A stretch of DNA of 64,000 nt from Tetradesmus obliquus (lineage: Eukaryota > Chlorophyta > Chlorophyceae > Sphaeropleales > Scenedesmaceae): the NCBI GenBank assembly GCA_030272155.1, contig CP126200.1:5530001-5594000 (forward strand), given 5' to 3'. Each line of letters begins with the position of its first letter. Positions within the stretch are counted from its first letter, which is position 1. Below are positions 43,114 through 56,443 of the stretch, piece after piece. The translations under genes were made by a program, and so were the position numbers. Under the pieces are notes generated by a model. The model saw only the letters and a list, made by a program, of their open reading frames with translations. It had not been told where the DNA came from and made no database searches.

Positions 43114-44972
43114 TGGCAGCAGCAGCTGAGCGCCTTGGCGATGTTTTGACTTGGTTGCTGCGCAGCGCTGCGTGTTGTCTGGCTTGAGTGTGTGGCACGC
43201 GAGTCATGTGTGTGCTTGCCCTGGCAGGCGGAGCGGTGTGTGCAAGCAGTGAAAAGCATGCAGTGCTGCAGTGCTCAACAAGCAGGGTCCTGGTTTGGTT
43301 TGTGGCTGGCTTTGCTTTCTTGTAAGACAGCAGGGTACCCATGGCTTGTGACACTTGCTGCTGCTCAGTTTCGTACTGAGTGACTGCACAGCAGCATGCT
43401 ACCCACCATATTTCATGATGGCGTCGATATCAGGGAGGTCAGGGGCATCTGCATGTAACAGCCGTACAGTATTGCCTGGAACTTGCTGAGCCAAGCGGTT
43501 GCATTGGCAGACAACCAGTCACTGGTAAACTGAGTCTTGATGAGGCAAAAGCGCAAGGTTTGGCTTGAGACATTACACACAGACTTTTTCTTGTTACCAG
43601 GGGGGGGACGGAATCCTACTGGCTCGCTACCACAGCACAATTGAGCAAGCCCAGTTGTCGGGAGCGGGAGGCAGTGCCTCACCAGCAGAACACGTCACAA
43701 CACCCTATACAGGAGGTGCCCAGCGCCCGGACCAAAAGCGGGGGAGTTGAACCCCCACACCCCTTGGTGTGCTACAGCTCAATTGCATGCCGCACACACC
43801 CGACCAACACTCAGTGTTAGCCGCCCCAATGAAGGAGTCTGTAAGTGCAAGCTTGTGAAAAAATGGACAGAGAGAGCTGCGCAAACGCTGGCGCATCTCA
43901 CTAGCGCCAAACCTGTCAGAACTGCCCCCACTGCAGCTCCATGCACGGCGCCAACAACGGCTTCAAAACACACAGACATTACACACAGCAATGAACTAGA
44001 CGTTTGCAATCACATATCCATGCCATGGATACCATGCCAGTGGCTTGGTGCAACACCACACATGCACTGCTGCGTCTCTGGCATGCATGGGCAGTGCTGT
44101 GTGAGCTGTGCATGCAATGAGCATACACTCATGTTGCCTAGCACAGCCCGCATGCAGCACGGCAGCCTCCGGGCAGCAGCCGCAACCTCAGATCTGGAAA
44201 CCTGTCTCCCAGACACGACTCATCTCATTGCACAGACTGCTGAGTACTCAGCACTAGTGCTGCCGTATGGCGGTCACACGACTGTTACAGTGGCACACTA
44301 CACATGGCTGACAACAATGGCCAGCATCAAGTGATATGACTCTGCCCCGCATCAAGTGCACCTCGTGTTGTTTTGTCATCAAGTGGTGCCAGCAAGCCCA
44401 GATGCTGCCGCCAGCCGTCAACGCAGCACCTCAGCAAACCTCTCAGCACCCATGTGTGGAAACACACGCGCTCATCTGCCACAACAGGCTGCATAACCTT
44501 CGCCAAAAGCATAGCCAAGACCAATCAATGCGGGAAGAACACACCGCGTGTAGGACGCCATCAAGTTGTTGTGTTGGGTAACGTGAGCTGCTGTTGTTTT
44601 GACTTTTTAAAGTCGCTCACTGCACACCACGCTGCATACTTAAAATCACGAACATCCTCAATAAACCAGGTAACACATGCTGACAATCTCAGTGACTGAC
44701 GTGTTGCAGAGAACTGCACCAAAGACCAGCCTAAACATAGAGCGCTGTCTCACGCAAAATTCGCTCCGAGGGGGCTGCATGGGATCTGACCACCCTGCTA
44801 GTTGCGCTGCTTGACTTCACAAGTAACCGTTCGCCACACTCTCCTTGTTGTCTGTGAGTCTGATATCAAGTCTTGCGATTGCCTTCACTGTACTGCGCCA
44901 CCGCTCATGGCGGCCACCTCCTGAGGCTGCGCTGTCCCTGCCGGGAGTACGCAGTGTGCTGCTGCATGCAGC
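43114..44972. other. Convergent intergenic stretch without a supportable gene
   Basis: This holds 3' UTRs of the plastid membrane protein gene (TGTAA at 43321) and of the wax-synthase-like gene (a TTACA at 44285 is a distant candidate). A tRNA T-arm-like hairpin lies at 43740-43756 but no full tRNA can be folded around it. Confidence 0.5.
43321..43325 (+). promoter_or_regulatory. TGTAA poly(A) signal
   Basis: This lies 208 bases behind the stop of the plastid membrane protein gene; another TGTAA follows at 43455. Confidence 0.55.
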
Positions 44973-45078
44973 TCACGGCCCGCTGCACCAGGGTGCCGCC
45001 CCCACCGCCTGCAGCACCCAGCCAGGCATGGCTGCCAGCAGCGGTTGCACCAGCGCAGGCTGCACCAGCACGGGCCCT

Positions 45079-45128
<50 letters not shown>

Positions 45129-47366
45129 CATGACCCGGGAGCTGAGAAAGGGCCATAGGTGGTGCCATCAAAGGTCACAGACACCAGTGGCAGTCCCTGG
45201 CAAGCGCGGCAGGGTCCATCTCACGCTGCCAGCTGCGCTGCATGCTTAACTCAGTTTGCCAGCCGATGCAGCAGTGCCATGCCAACTGCATCCTTGTGAA
45301 GCTGCACACTGTGCCATGAGCTGGCTTCATCACTCCCAGACATTCTCTACTATTGGAGGCACACCTTTGCAGTGCTACTAGTACCAGGTGAGGCTACACC
45401 ACATGCATGGCGCTGCCCACTCACAGAACAGGCTGTCTGCAGTGATCCCCAGCGCCAGCAGCACGCCCAGGCTGGCCACAGCAGGGTGCAGCACCAGCCC
45501 GGCAGCAGCAGCACGCCGCTTCACCCCACCCTCTCCCGCCAGCAGCAGCCCCTGCAGGGAAAAGAAGGCCAGCCAGCGCCAGCCCCAGCCCCGCGTTGCA
45601 TACGCCATGAACAGCTCGTGTTCCAGCCCACTCACAAAGAAGGTGGCGCCTGCAGCCAGCTGGCGCCGCCAGCGGGGCGCAAAGGTGGTGCTGGAGCGCG
45701 CCAGCAGCGGCTGGCTGGCACTGCGGCCAAGTGCAGCGGCAGTGCCTGACACAGCTGCTGTGCCTGCTGCATTCTGCTGCCGCTGGGTGAGGTTGGGCTG
45801 TAGCTGCTGCTGTTGCTCAGCCACCTGGCTGTTGCTGCTGGCAGTGTCTGCCAGCCCAAGGGAGCTGCTGCTGCAGTCGTCGTCGTCTGCTGCATTGTTG
45901 AGGTCGCTGCCAGCAGCTGGTAGGGCAGCAGCCAGTGGCTTAGCTGCACCAGTGGGCACCTGTGGCGGCCTGCTGCTGCCCCTGTGCCTGAGGCCAGCGG
46001 GCCAGTTGGTACCCCCGCCAGCAGCACCAGGCGCTACAGTAGCCGCCTGCTCGTGGTCAGCCAGCGGCTGTGCTGGCTGGGCTTGATGAGCTGCGGCATG
46101 CTGCTGCTGTGCGGCCACCTCTGCTGCAGCGGCTGCCTTCAACCCGGCTGCTGCTGGGCCTGCCCCTGCTGCTGCTGCCAGCAGGCGCCCCTCCACGATG
46201 GGCTCATACACGAAGAAGCGCAGCACCAGGCCCTGAGTGATGTTCCAGCGCCGCGCCCAGAAGTCGGTCAGCGAGGTCGCCGCGTACGGGTTGCGGAAGT
46301 GCGGCGCCAGCGTCATGCCTGTGGAGGAGCGCAGCGCGGCAGTTGCAGGCGAGTTGAGCTGAAGGTGTTCCCTGATACTAGCATACCAGATAACTGCTGC
46401 ACTGCAGCAGCATAAACCAGCTTTTGCACACTCACAATGCCAGGATGTTGTTTGCACGCCAGCAGTGCTATACGCTACAACTTCATGAGCTGTGTCAGCG
46501 GCCGCTGCACAACTGCCACAGTGCTTGCACCACGCACACCCCAACGCAACAGCAGGCTGGTCCCCTACAGCCCCACGCACCCAGCCAGTCCCTTGCAGGC
46601 ACGCTGGCCCCCATCATGAGCAGCTCCATGCAGCGCCACATCAGCCCCAGGCTGCCCAGGTGCAGCAGGCTGCACACAAAGCGCTGCCGGCTGCTGCAGG
46701 TGTACGCGATGAACGCAGCAGCCACAGCAGCATTCAGCAGCAGGTTGGCTGTGTGGCGCCGCTGCGGGCTGGGCGCAGCGCTAGTGCCAGCAGCAGAGGT
46801 GGCGGATTGCTTTGCGGGTGCTGGCCGGGCGGTGGCTGCAGCTGCTGCCGCAGGGGAGGGAGGCCTGCTGCTTGGCTTGACATCAATGCTGTAGCGTTGT
46901 GTAGGTGTGACCTGCTGCCAAGCAGATGCCAGCAAATGCACTGGCTTTGGGACTTGAGCTGCTGCTGTATCGCGCTGATCTGCTGCTGCAGCATGGGCTC
47001 CTGTCTTTGGTTTGTGCTGCGCCAGCTGCTGCGTCATCATCTGGGCTGGCATGAAGGGGGCCAGCATGACTGAGGCAAACTGCGGCAGGGACAGCGGCAG
47101 CACCAGCACGCCACGGCCTAGGATGAAGGCAAGCACCTGGCGGCAGCAGCAGCAGCAAGCAGAAAGGGCAGCAGTGACTTGTCAGTAGCAGTGAATTCTT
47201 GGCAAAATTTTACATTGGACTGGATGTACTCGCTGTCAGACCAGGGCACTCTCACCATCTGCAGCTGCTGGAGCAAAAGAACTGGGCTGAAGGCAAGTGA
47301 CAGAGGACTAAAACAGTCTGCAAGTAGGCAGATCACAGCATTATGCTGGAGCCCCCTTGCCTCCAG

Positions 47367-47402
<36 letters not shown>

Positions 47403-47746
47403 GTGATGCGTGATTCATCGCGCACCTTGCCGCTGGTCAAGCGCACGGCCAGGAAGGTCGCTGAGATGGTGGCCAGCGGCTCCAGCACGGGGTGGAACAG
47501 CAGCGGCACCGCATGGATGCCTGCAAGCACCGGCAGGCCCAGCAGCAGCCTGGGCAGGCCAGGCTTTACTGCTCTCAGGACAAAGAAGCTGTACAGGGCA
47601 CAGAGCAGCAGGGTAGCCACTGCGACATGTCCTCGCAGCCAAACGTTCATGATCCCTAGGAAAGGATGAAAATCGATGCCAGCATGCGGGTGTGGCATGC
47701 AGTCGTGCTGCGGGTACGCCATGAAGGTGCTGCTGCTGTTCTGCAT
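44973..47746 (-). CDS. Wax-synthase-type membrane-bound O-acyltransferase
   Basis: Exons on the minus strand: 47746-47426, 47136-46581, 46318-45425 and 45076-44973, phases agreeing, 624 residues. Exon 3 begins LAPHFRNPYAATSLTDFWARRWN, the conserved core of wax synthases (MBOAT_2 domain), and later has FFVSGLEHELF with the probable catalytic His. These enzymes esterify fatty alcohols or sterols with acyl-CoA in the ER. Multiple membrane helices flank the core. Two low-complexity Ala/Gln/Ser insertions, about 90 residues in exon 2 and about 180 in exon 3, make it much longer than plant homologues of about 350 residues. The last exon is inferred: the donor TCT-GTGAGT at 45424 fits, and a (CTG)n-CAG acceptor continues the frame as SLFWPVL, but without it the frame would stop at 45378. 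Confidence 0.78.
45079..45127 (+). repeat. (AGC)n tract, about 16 copies
   Basis: On the minus strand this is a (CTG)n run that ends at the proposed last acceptor of the wax-synthase-like gene. Confidence 0.9.
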
Positions 47747-49349
47747 GGAGCTCTGAAGTACAGGAGAGGTAACGTCTCAAAAGTAAGAAATGATTTATTG
47801 TAACATTACAAAAGCGTCAAGTTGCCATGCAGCTGGATCTCGTGGGGTGGTTGCAACGTTGGAGTGCGTGCACTGGGACAGCGCGAAGTTTGATCAGCTA
47901 CAAGACGGTGGTCTAGGGGAAAATGATGGCGAGCAGATCAAACAGGTGAGGGTATCGTGTTCGACAACGGGACAAAGAAGCACCACTGCATCACGACACA
48001 AGTTGTCATCACGTGCCACCTCAGCAGTGCACTGCCACGTTCACATTTGCACTGCTCACAGCTCCAGATCGACATATGTTGCCAGCGGTGCACGCAAATT
48101 CGCTTACAGCTACCTGGAAGCCAACCCACAGGCGTCTAACAGCCAAACCACCGCGCAACTTGCTGCCCACTTGTGCAGCATGGCGCTCACGCAGCCGGCC
48201 CTACCAGGCCATGTCCTGCAAAGGCCAGCAGCACCCTCCAACGCATCTGGCCAAAAGTAACACACTAGAGGCACCCTACACTCGTTATTGTAACAGCATT
48301 CACTTGTGCTTGGTGCTGAAACGGCAGTGCCAAACACCTAGGGACACCATCATGATGTCATGATGACACGGTACTACATGGTAGCATGATGATGATGGTA
48401 CTAAATAGTGTGCAGCTGCAGCTTGATCGCCACAGGGTGAGTGACTCACCGCCACACACGGTGCTGCGAGCTTCCTTATAACGACGTGCCAAGGGCAGCT
48501 AGCTGCATCAACAACAGCAGACATGCCAAGCTCCGGCAATGTCACAAATTGAGCATGCAAGTTGTCAAAGTTGCACCAACATGTGCAGACATCAGGAAAG
48601 TAGGCGTAAATGCGCACTTCCGTGCGCACAGAAGGATGCAAGAGATGCGTAGGGCCACAAGGCACAGGGGTCGCGTGCTGACAATGATTTAATGATTTTG
48701 CCACCTGCTGCAGTAAAGACCGGTCAACACAAAATAGTGGATACCACCTCCATAATACGGCAAACGCTGCATGAGATGCGAAACAACAGGGCACTTTGAC
48801 AGTCCTAAGGGAAAGGGAACCTGGTGCAACTCAATGCAAAATAAAATGAAGGCCTTTATGCAATGCAACACAGTGAGCACTTGTGCGATGCACAGCAATG
48901 GCACTTGTGGCGCAGCAGTCAAAATTCAAGCCGTCCCTAGTTTTGTTTGATGGTCATGCCTTACATTTCACGCGAGCGACAGGTGCGCCTCAGCCAACAC
49001 AGACATGACAAGTAGGATAGCGTTGTGCAGCAGCAAATGCAGCCACAAAACGAACAAGACTGACGTCTTACCCACAGACAACCCGCTGACTCATCAGCAG
49101 TCCAGCCAGCTAACCGTCAGACAACGCAACCACAGCTGCATGGCAGTCAGCAGTTGAAGGAAGTCCAGAAGTGCCACAACACCCCAAACAACTGTCACCC
49201 CACCCCACCTCTGTCACGCAAGTGCTGGCTGCAGAAAGTCACCCCCTCAAGTTGGCAAAGCAACTGCTGCGCACAGCACGCTGGCCCCGCCACGCGCACG
49301 ACCCTGTGGGGGCCGCTGCAAGGCCGCCAGCCCCTAGTGTGCCGTGCGC
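47747..49349. other. Intergenic stretch without a supportable gene
   Basis: This lies between the start of the wax-synthase-like gene and the end of the minus-strand VWA gene. ATG/CAT-rich low complexity at about 48340-48400 is the only visible structure besides the TTACA at 48961. Confidence 0.5.
48961..48965 (-). promoter_or_regulatory. TGTAA poly(A) signal (minus strand)
   Basis: TTACA on the plus strand lies about 385 bases past the stop of the minus-strand VWA gene. Confidence 0.5.
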
Positions 49350-49990
49350 CTACTCATCACCCTCGTCGTATGTGGGGTCGATGCTGCCCACCTGCAGCAG
49401 CAGCAGCAGCGGCAGCACCAACACCGGCGTGTCAGTAAGGCAGCTTCACGGGCAAATCCATGCACCCCAGCCCTGTACCTGCCTTGCGACATGCTCGTCG
49501 TTGCCATGCGGCGACACCATGCACAGCACACAACACAGCCGCTGCTGCAGCTCAACCTGACAACAGCTATGCAGATGCCTGGATGCCTGCAAAGGCAGAA
49601 AGAAGCTGATGCTGCCGCCCGCCGCTCACCATCATCTTGACCAGCCACAGCTCTGGGCTGAGGTTGATGCCGCGCTTCTGGTACTCCGCCTGCTCCATCT
49701 CAAAGTAGCTGGTGCAGTCAATGCTGCCGCGCGGCAGAAGAATGAGAGGCAGGCAGCAGGAGCACAATGTAAAGCCTCCAACAACCACGACACGCAATGA
49801 CAGCACAGCTGCCGCCAGCACTCCTCTGAAGTCTCAAAAGGCAGTGTCGCGACACGCAGACAGTGTTGCTGCTGTGACTCAGCCCATGTAGCAGTGCCTG
49901 CCACCCCCCCTGGCCCGCCTCACCTGCCTCCCACCGCCGGGTGCTTGTCCAGCTGGCCCAGGAAGGCCTGCGCTCGAGTGTCCTTGCCCA

Positions 49991-50070
<80 letters not shown>

Positions 50071-52706
50071 GCATACATTGTAAAAGGCTGCGCACACAGC
50101 CCGGCAGCGACTATGTCTTGTGTTGTTTTTTGTTTACGCAAGGCCATCACATGTACTGGAATCATCCAGCGCCAGTGCGCGCCACAGCACCATGCGCAAA
50201 TGGCAAGCAAGTGCATGGTCTGCGTTGCTTGCTGGTGTGCGTGTGCTCGTGGTGCACCCTGCATGCAGGCGACACACCCCAGCTCCATGCAGCCGCCACC
50301 CGCCTCACCTGTGCAAACTCAAAGGCAACCGCCTTGGGCCCGTACTGTGCGGCTAGCCTGTTGCGCGCATCCTTGATCACCTGCGCAGGCAATGCACAGC
50401 ACCGCGCAGTGTTAGCGCTGCTGAGCTGCCACCGCACAACTCTGCAAGATTGCAGAAACCCACGAACGACAGCATGTCCCATGTCCCACGGTGGAGCGTT
50501 CGCCTCGCACTGTCACAAGCCGCACATGCATGACCTGTGTGCATGAAGTTGGGGGGACATGTGCAACCACGCTGTGTCGATGCTGCCTCCTGTGCCAACA
50601 CCTTTGCAGGTACACACCATGTATACCGCACTCTTCAACCAATCGACCCCTTCCCCTCCCCCACCTGCACCACCAGGTCGCGCGGGTTGTCTGTGGGCTC
50701 CCCGTCAGTGATGGTCAGCACCAGCACGGGCTTGGCCAGCTGCCCGCTGCCCGCCAGGCTGAACACGATGGGCGCCAGCACCTTGGACTGCAGCGCAGTG
50801 GCCAGGGGCGTCAGCCCCGCATACTGCACGCCAGCCAGCAGCGCGTTCACGTCAGCGGCAGACCTGTACGCAGGCAGGGCAGGCAGGGCGGGGCAGGCAG
50901 GGCAGCAGCAGAGAGGGAGGTAAGCAGCCTGTCAGGTGAGGCGAGCCAAGGGTCAACTAGCACACATCGGCAACAATGTCGAGTAAGGCAAGCAACCAGT
51001 GTGACACAACCAACCATGCTACAACATGCCAGCCATGTACAGCAGCACATAAACCGCCACCAACGTCCTGCCATGACCCACAGCTGCGCTGCCGCGTGCC
51101 GCACCTGACGCCGTTGCCCTCCGTGGGTGAGTTCATGAAGCGCACCAGGATGCCGTCATCATCAAACAGCGTGGCAATCTCAGCAACCTGGGGAGGGGGG
51201 GGGGGAAAGGCAGGGGGAGGGGCAGCACACAACGCGGTAAAAGACGCGCACGCAGCACAGGCGGTGCTAGACCTACCAAGAGCACAGCACAGCATTGGGA
51301 TGATGGCTGTTCCTTGTCATGGCGTTTCGCTCGTGTGCTGTGCTTGTAGCTTACCCAATGACATGGGTGCAGCTATGCATGAAGTGCAGCGGGCACAACC
51401 AATGTGGCACAGCAGCAGCAGCAGCAGCAGCAGCCCGCGCACCTTGCTGCCGATGAGCTTGAGGTCGTCAATGCGCTCCCCGTTCTCCTCAAACGCCATG
51501 CTGCCGCTGTCGTCGGCTGCAGCAGGTGCAGCAACAGCAGCGCCGACAGAGCAACGTGGCTGTCAGCATCACGACATTGAGGAAAGAGCAGACGCAACCC
51601 ACAATGTGGCAACAGAAGTGCGCGCCGCACATGCATGCACGTGCCGAGCAGCATGCATAGGCCTTGTATTTACAGTTCGGTCTTGTTCATACCATCAGAC
51701 ACCCTCGCCCCTCACCGAAGAGGATGACGTCATACAGTGCCAGGCTGGCCAGGTCCAGCGCCAGCTCAACAGGCATGCGCCACCTGGGGAGGCAGCAGCA
51801 GCAGCAGCAGGGCCAGCGTCAACACTAAGCATGCAAACCCTCATTGCAGCCCACCAACGCGCCAGCGACACCCTGTCAATCAACAACAACAGTCGTGTTC
51901 GTCACTACATAGCACGCCATGACAGCCGCAACAGATGGCTGAAATGTGAAGTTGGTGGGCTGCACCCTGAGCCTGCATGCGACACCGCCTCCCCCGCAGC
52001 ACCGTGCAGCCAGGTCCCTGAAGTTGACGCGCGCATCCAGGCGCGCCGCCACCGCCTGCAGCGCCTGGGGCGGGTAGAAGCGCTGCAGCTGGTTGGCGGC
52101 CACAATCTGCGCCAGCTTGGCATGAATCGCGCCAGCCATACCGCCAGGGGCGCCGCCTGCACCACCTGCAGGGGCCCCGGGCGCGCCCATCATCATGCCC
52201 TGCTGCTGCTGCTGCTGCTGCATCATGGGCATGCCGCTGGGTGGGCCGCCTGGCATGCCTGGCTGGCCTGAAGGGGGCAGGAAGCCTTGCTGGGGAGGGC
52301 CGCCAAAGCCGCCTGGCGGGTGCTGGCCAGGGAAGCCGCCAGGCTGCTGCTGCTGCTGCTGGCCACCTGGCATGCCGGGCTGGCCGGGCTGGCCATATGG
52401 GGGCATGCCTGGCGCGCCTGGCATGGGTGCTGCTGCTGGGCCTCCTGGAGCAGCCCCGCCTGGGTAGGCGCCGAATGCGCCTGGCGGGTAGGGGCTGGGC
52501 GCACCACCCGGTGCGCCTGGCTGCTGGCCGTAGGGTGCTGGTGGTGCTGAGGGGCCGCCTGGGCCGGGCGGGAAGACTGGCATTGGCGGGGCGCCCGGCT
52601 GTGTGCCGGGCATGCCAGCTCCCTGCATGGGAGCGCCGCCTGGTGGGGGCCCACCCATCATGCCACCACCCGCACCACCAGCCTGAAGTTTAGATGCCAG
52701 GCCCAT
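49350..52706 (-). CDS. von Willebrand factor A domain protein, paralogue A
   Basis: Nine exons on the minus strand: 52706-52003, 51783-51716, 51516-51443, 51187-51105, 50863-50665, 50380-50309, 49991-49924, 49722-49630 region (to about 49723) and 49391-49350, giving about 467 residues. The N-terminal 185 residues are Pro/Gly/Gln/Met-rich repeats. Next comes a short helical module (AKLAQIVAANQLQRFYPP), then a VWA domain with the metal-site motif DDSGSM and the later site ITDGEPTD. It ends shortly after the conserved VGSIDPTYDEGDE. VWA domains bind protein partners through a divalent metal. There is no signal peptide or membrane segment, so it is probably cytosolic. Its paralogue starts 865 bases away on the other strand. 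It lacks the Gly/Tyr/Gln-rich tail of that copy. Confidence 0.88.
49996..50069 (+). repeat. (AGC)n tract, about 24 copies
   Basis: On the minus strand this is a (CTG)n run ending at CCAG, the acceptor of exon 7 of the VWA paralogue A gene. Confidence 0.92.
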
Positions 52707-53571
52707 GGCTGTAACTTAAACTGGGAGAGTGCCTGTGTGAGTCAAGCAAGAAAACTGGGTCAAGATGGCGAAGGGTGGGATGACCAAGGTGACAGCAGTG
52801 TTGCTGCTGCTGGAGCAGCTACGCCCCAGCTAGTGACAGCTCAACTAGGCGCGCTGCACATCAAGCTGGGCAACGAATGGCCTCCGGACAGTTTACTTCA
52901 GAGCTTTTTAAACACTTACGCATCTGCGCAAGTATGCTTAGCAGTGCGTGAATATGCTTAGCACTGCATCAGTGCCAGAATGCATGCAACAGCAGCGAGC
53001 AAGCATTCCAGTGATCACCTGATAGAGATGCAAGCTCGGACTGCAATCCTTTACTAGTTGATGACGAAGTGCGTGGATACCGAAAAAGGAATAAGCCGGA
53101 ACTACTAACGGCGTACGAGACGTTTGCAGCGTCGCTGCACCACCTGCAAGAGCTGGTGTGAGTTGACGTCGGAGTAGACAAAGCCTTTCAAGACATGAAC
53201 ATATAAACAACTTCCCTCGGAAGCAGGAAGACGAAGAAACTGCAAGAGAAGGTATCTGTTACACGCACAAGAAAACACGAAACTCACTTTCCCGGACATT
53301 GAAGGTCGATTAAGCACCAGTCAATGCACGAGGCACGTTTACGGAAGTATTTTTACCAGTTCAAAGTTTGCCTGCATACACAACCGCACTTCCGTAGGAG
53401 CATTCAACACAGCTGCTGTCACCCCCTCTTCTGGGCCTTTGTTTGCATTCCGACAGGGAAGAGGCTCTGCTCACAATTTGTGTATTACGCTTCTTCAACA
53501 AGTTACCAAGAACACTGTGGCCAGAATACTTTTAAGTACCAGCGGCACTTTACTGCTGACGCACGCTGCTC
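52707..53571. other. Shared 5' region of the divergent VWA pair
   Basis: Both paralogues start here in opposite directions. It is AT-richer than the coding parts. No clear TATA box was found and I saw no obvious inverted symmetry between its two halves. Confidence 0.5.
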
Positions 53572-56411
53572 ATGGGTCTGGCAAGCGCATTAGCAGCACA
53601 GGCTGCCAACCAGGGCCCGCCTGCTGCCTATGGAGCTCCCCCACAGCAGTACCAGCAGGGTGGCTACCCTGGTGCTGCACCACAGCAGCAGCCAGGCGGC
53701 TACCCCGCCATGATGCAGGGCCCTGGGCCTCAGGCAGCAGCCTACCCAAGCATGGCCCCGGCACCCTACCCTGCTGTTGGTGGCGCTGCCCCGCCAGGGA
53801 TACCAGGCTACCCAGGCTACCCCCCACAGCAGCAGCCCATGATGCAGCAGCAGCAGCAGCAGCCCCAGCAGCAGGGTGAGCCAGGATGGCTCAGCCACAG
53901 TGTTCAGCACCTGTGTTGTTGCAGTGGTGGCTGGCTGGCTAGCCCAGGCACAGCATGCATGGATACATGCATGCACGCGTTGGCGCCAGCTTTGATGCAG
54001 CTATGATGACACTACAGCAGCGCGTGTTGCTGGTCCCGTCCTGTCACTGACATGCTGCCGCGTGATGTCCATGCTGGCATGCTGCTGCGCCTCCTGTCCT
54101 CTGCAGGCATGGCCAGTGTGGTGGCTGCCAAGCTGGCCAAGATTGTGGCAGCCAACCAGCTGCAGGCCTTCTACCCGCCCGACAAGCTGGCAGCGCTCAC
54201 GGCGCGTGTCATGCAGCGCGTGGACTTCCACAGCCTGGCCGCCAGGTGGGTGAAGGGTGCATGCAGAGCAGGGTGCTGCTGGTCGGCATGTTGGGCAGTG
54301 TGCCTAGACAGAGTGGCGTGCTGCACAGACAATTGCAAACTCTTCTGCAGCTGACAGCCAGCCGAGCTTCTGCTAGCAGGACACCAGCCTCCCGTGCTGC
54401 CAGGGCTGCGGCCTTTGCCCCAGCCACGCGGCATGCACCTGGCTGACCTTTGCTCCTGCTGCTGCTGCTGCTGCTGCTGCAGGTGGCGCATGCCTGTTGA
54501 GCTTGCCATTGACCTTGCCGCGCTGGCGCTGTACGACGTGGTCATCTACGGCGATGACTCCGGCTCCATGTGAGTCTGAAGTGAGGCGGGGCTGCCGGGC
54601 AGCTCAGTGGTGCTCTGCTGTGCCAGGAGCCTGCCCTTGCACCTCGTGGTCACACGCTGGCGGCGCTGATGTGTTGTGCTGCTGCTGCTGCTGCTGCTGC
54701 TGTTTGCGTGGTGTTTTCTGTCTGTTAGCCAGCGTCTGTTAGCCAGCAGGGTGCTGACAGGGCTGCTGTGCACCTGCCTGCCGTCTGCCTGTTCCCGCTG
54801 CTGCTGCTGCGCCTTGTGTCAGGGAGAGTGAGAATGGTGAGCGCATCAAGGACCTGGAGCTCATCATGGCCAAGGTGGCGGAGGTGAGGCCCACAAGGAT
54901 CCGGGGGGGGGGGGGGGGGCAGAGCACTGCACTTCTGCAGGGTTGGGTTAGAATTGCTGCTCAGTATGCAACCACTGGTTGGACAGCGCCATGGCTGTGA
55001 CGCTGCATCAGCGCCTGGGGAGTGCATGCAGTGCAGCGCTGATGAGCGCATGCATGCCATCGCGCAACGCGCCAGTCATGTTCTACTGTGGAGAGGGACG
55101 TTGAGGTACGCCGGCAGTGTGGTGGTGGGAGTTGGTAAAAGTGTGGCTTTGCTGCTGCTGCTGCTGCTGCTGCCGCCGCAGGTGGCCACGCTGTTTGACG
55201 AGGACGGCATTGAGGTCCGCTTCATCAACAGCGACGCGCAGGGCAACGGCATCAAGTGAGGGCACGGGGGCGGGGGCGCAGCCTTGCACAGCGGCTGAGG
55301 TGTCATTGCACGCATGCTGGTAGCTGGCCGGCGCAACATGCGCCTAACTGGCCACAACATATGCTGCTGATGTATGATGCGGCACGTAGTGCACAAGCAG
55401 CAGCGGTGCCCGCTCGCACTTGGCGTGACCTATGTTTCCTTCTGTGCAGGAGCGGCTCTGACGCGAGCCGGCTGCTGCAGCGCCTTGAATACCGCTGGGA
55501 CACCAAGCTGGCCACGCAGCTGGAGGCAAAGATCCTGGGGCCCATGGCATACGCCAGGCAGCTGGCCAAGCCGCTGCTGGTGGTCACCATCACAGATGGG
55601 GAGCCCAGCGACAAGCCGCAGGACAAGATCGTGAGCGTGATCCAGGAGTGCAGGGCACGCCTGGCGCCCCGCTACGGGCCCAACGCGGTGGCCTTCCAGT
55701 TTGCACAGGTGGGCGGTGGGCAGGAGGGTGATGCTGCTGGTCTTGCGGCAGTGTCAGCCTGCACAGCATGCTGGCACCAGCAGCAAGATCAGCAGCGCAA
55801 CTGCCTTTTGCCTACCTCTAGTGTGTTACTTAGCAGCTTTTGTTGGCGCCTTGGTGCTGCCCGCTGCCCTTCTGCCTGGCATGCTGCTGCTGTACACTGC
55901 TGCTGCTGTACACTGCTGTTGCTGCAGGTTGGCAAGGACAGGGAGGCGCAGGAGTTCCTGTCACACCTGGACAAGCACCCACAGGCGAGTTGGATTGCAG
56001 TGGGGCAGCCGTGTGTTGGCTCTCTGCACCTGCAGCACACACACAGTACCTTGCAGCTGCATGTGCACCTTCTCAACAAGGCAGCTGCCAGTGACTGCTG
56101 GAAGGTAATTCCTTGCTTGCCAGCAAGTCCGACAGTCGCTGCTGCCGCTGCTGCCGCTGCTGCTGCCGCTGCTGCCGCTGCTGCTGCCGCTGCTGCTGCC
56201 GCTGCTGCTGCCGCTGCTGCTGTTGCTGCTGCCATTGCTCCTGGCTGCGCCAGGTGGGCAAGATGATCGACTGCACCAGCTACTTTGAGCTGGAGCAGGC
56301 GGAGTACGCGGCCAAGGGCATTCAGCTCAGCGTGGAGGCGTGGCTGGTCAAGCTCATGGTGAGCCTGCTTGTTGTTTTTTTTGGGGGGGGGGGGGGGAGC
56401 AGTACGTGGCC

Positions 56412-56443
<32 letters not shown>

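Noticed and set aside
43740-43812. tRNA-like T-arm on the minus strand (GGGGG-TTCAACT-CCCCC) with a second hairpin beside it
   Set aside because: The T-arm is perfect, but the neighbouring hairpin has a six-base loop, no D-arm fits, and the 5' and 3' ends do not pair as an acceptor stem. At most it is a tRNA-derived fragment.
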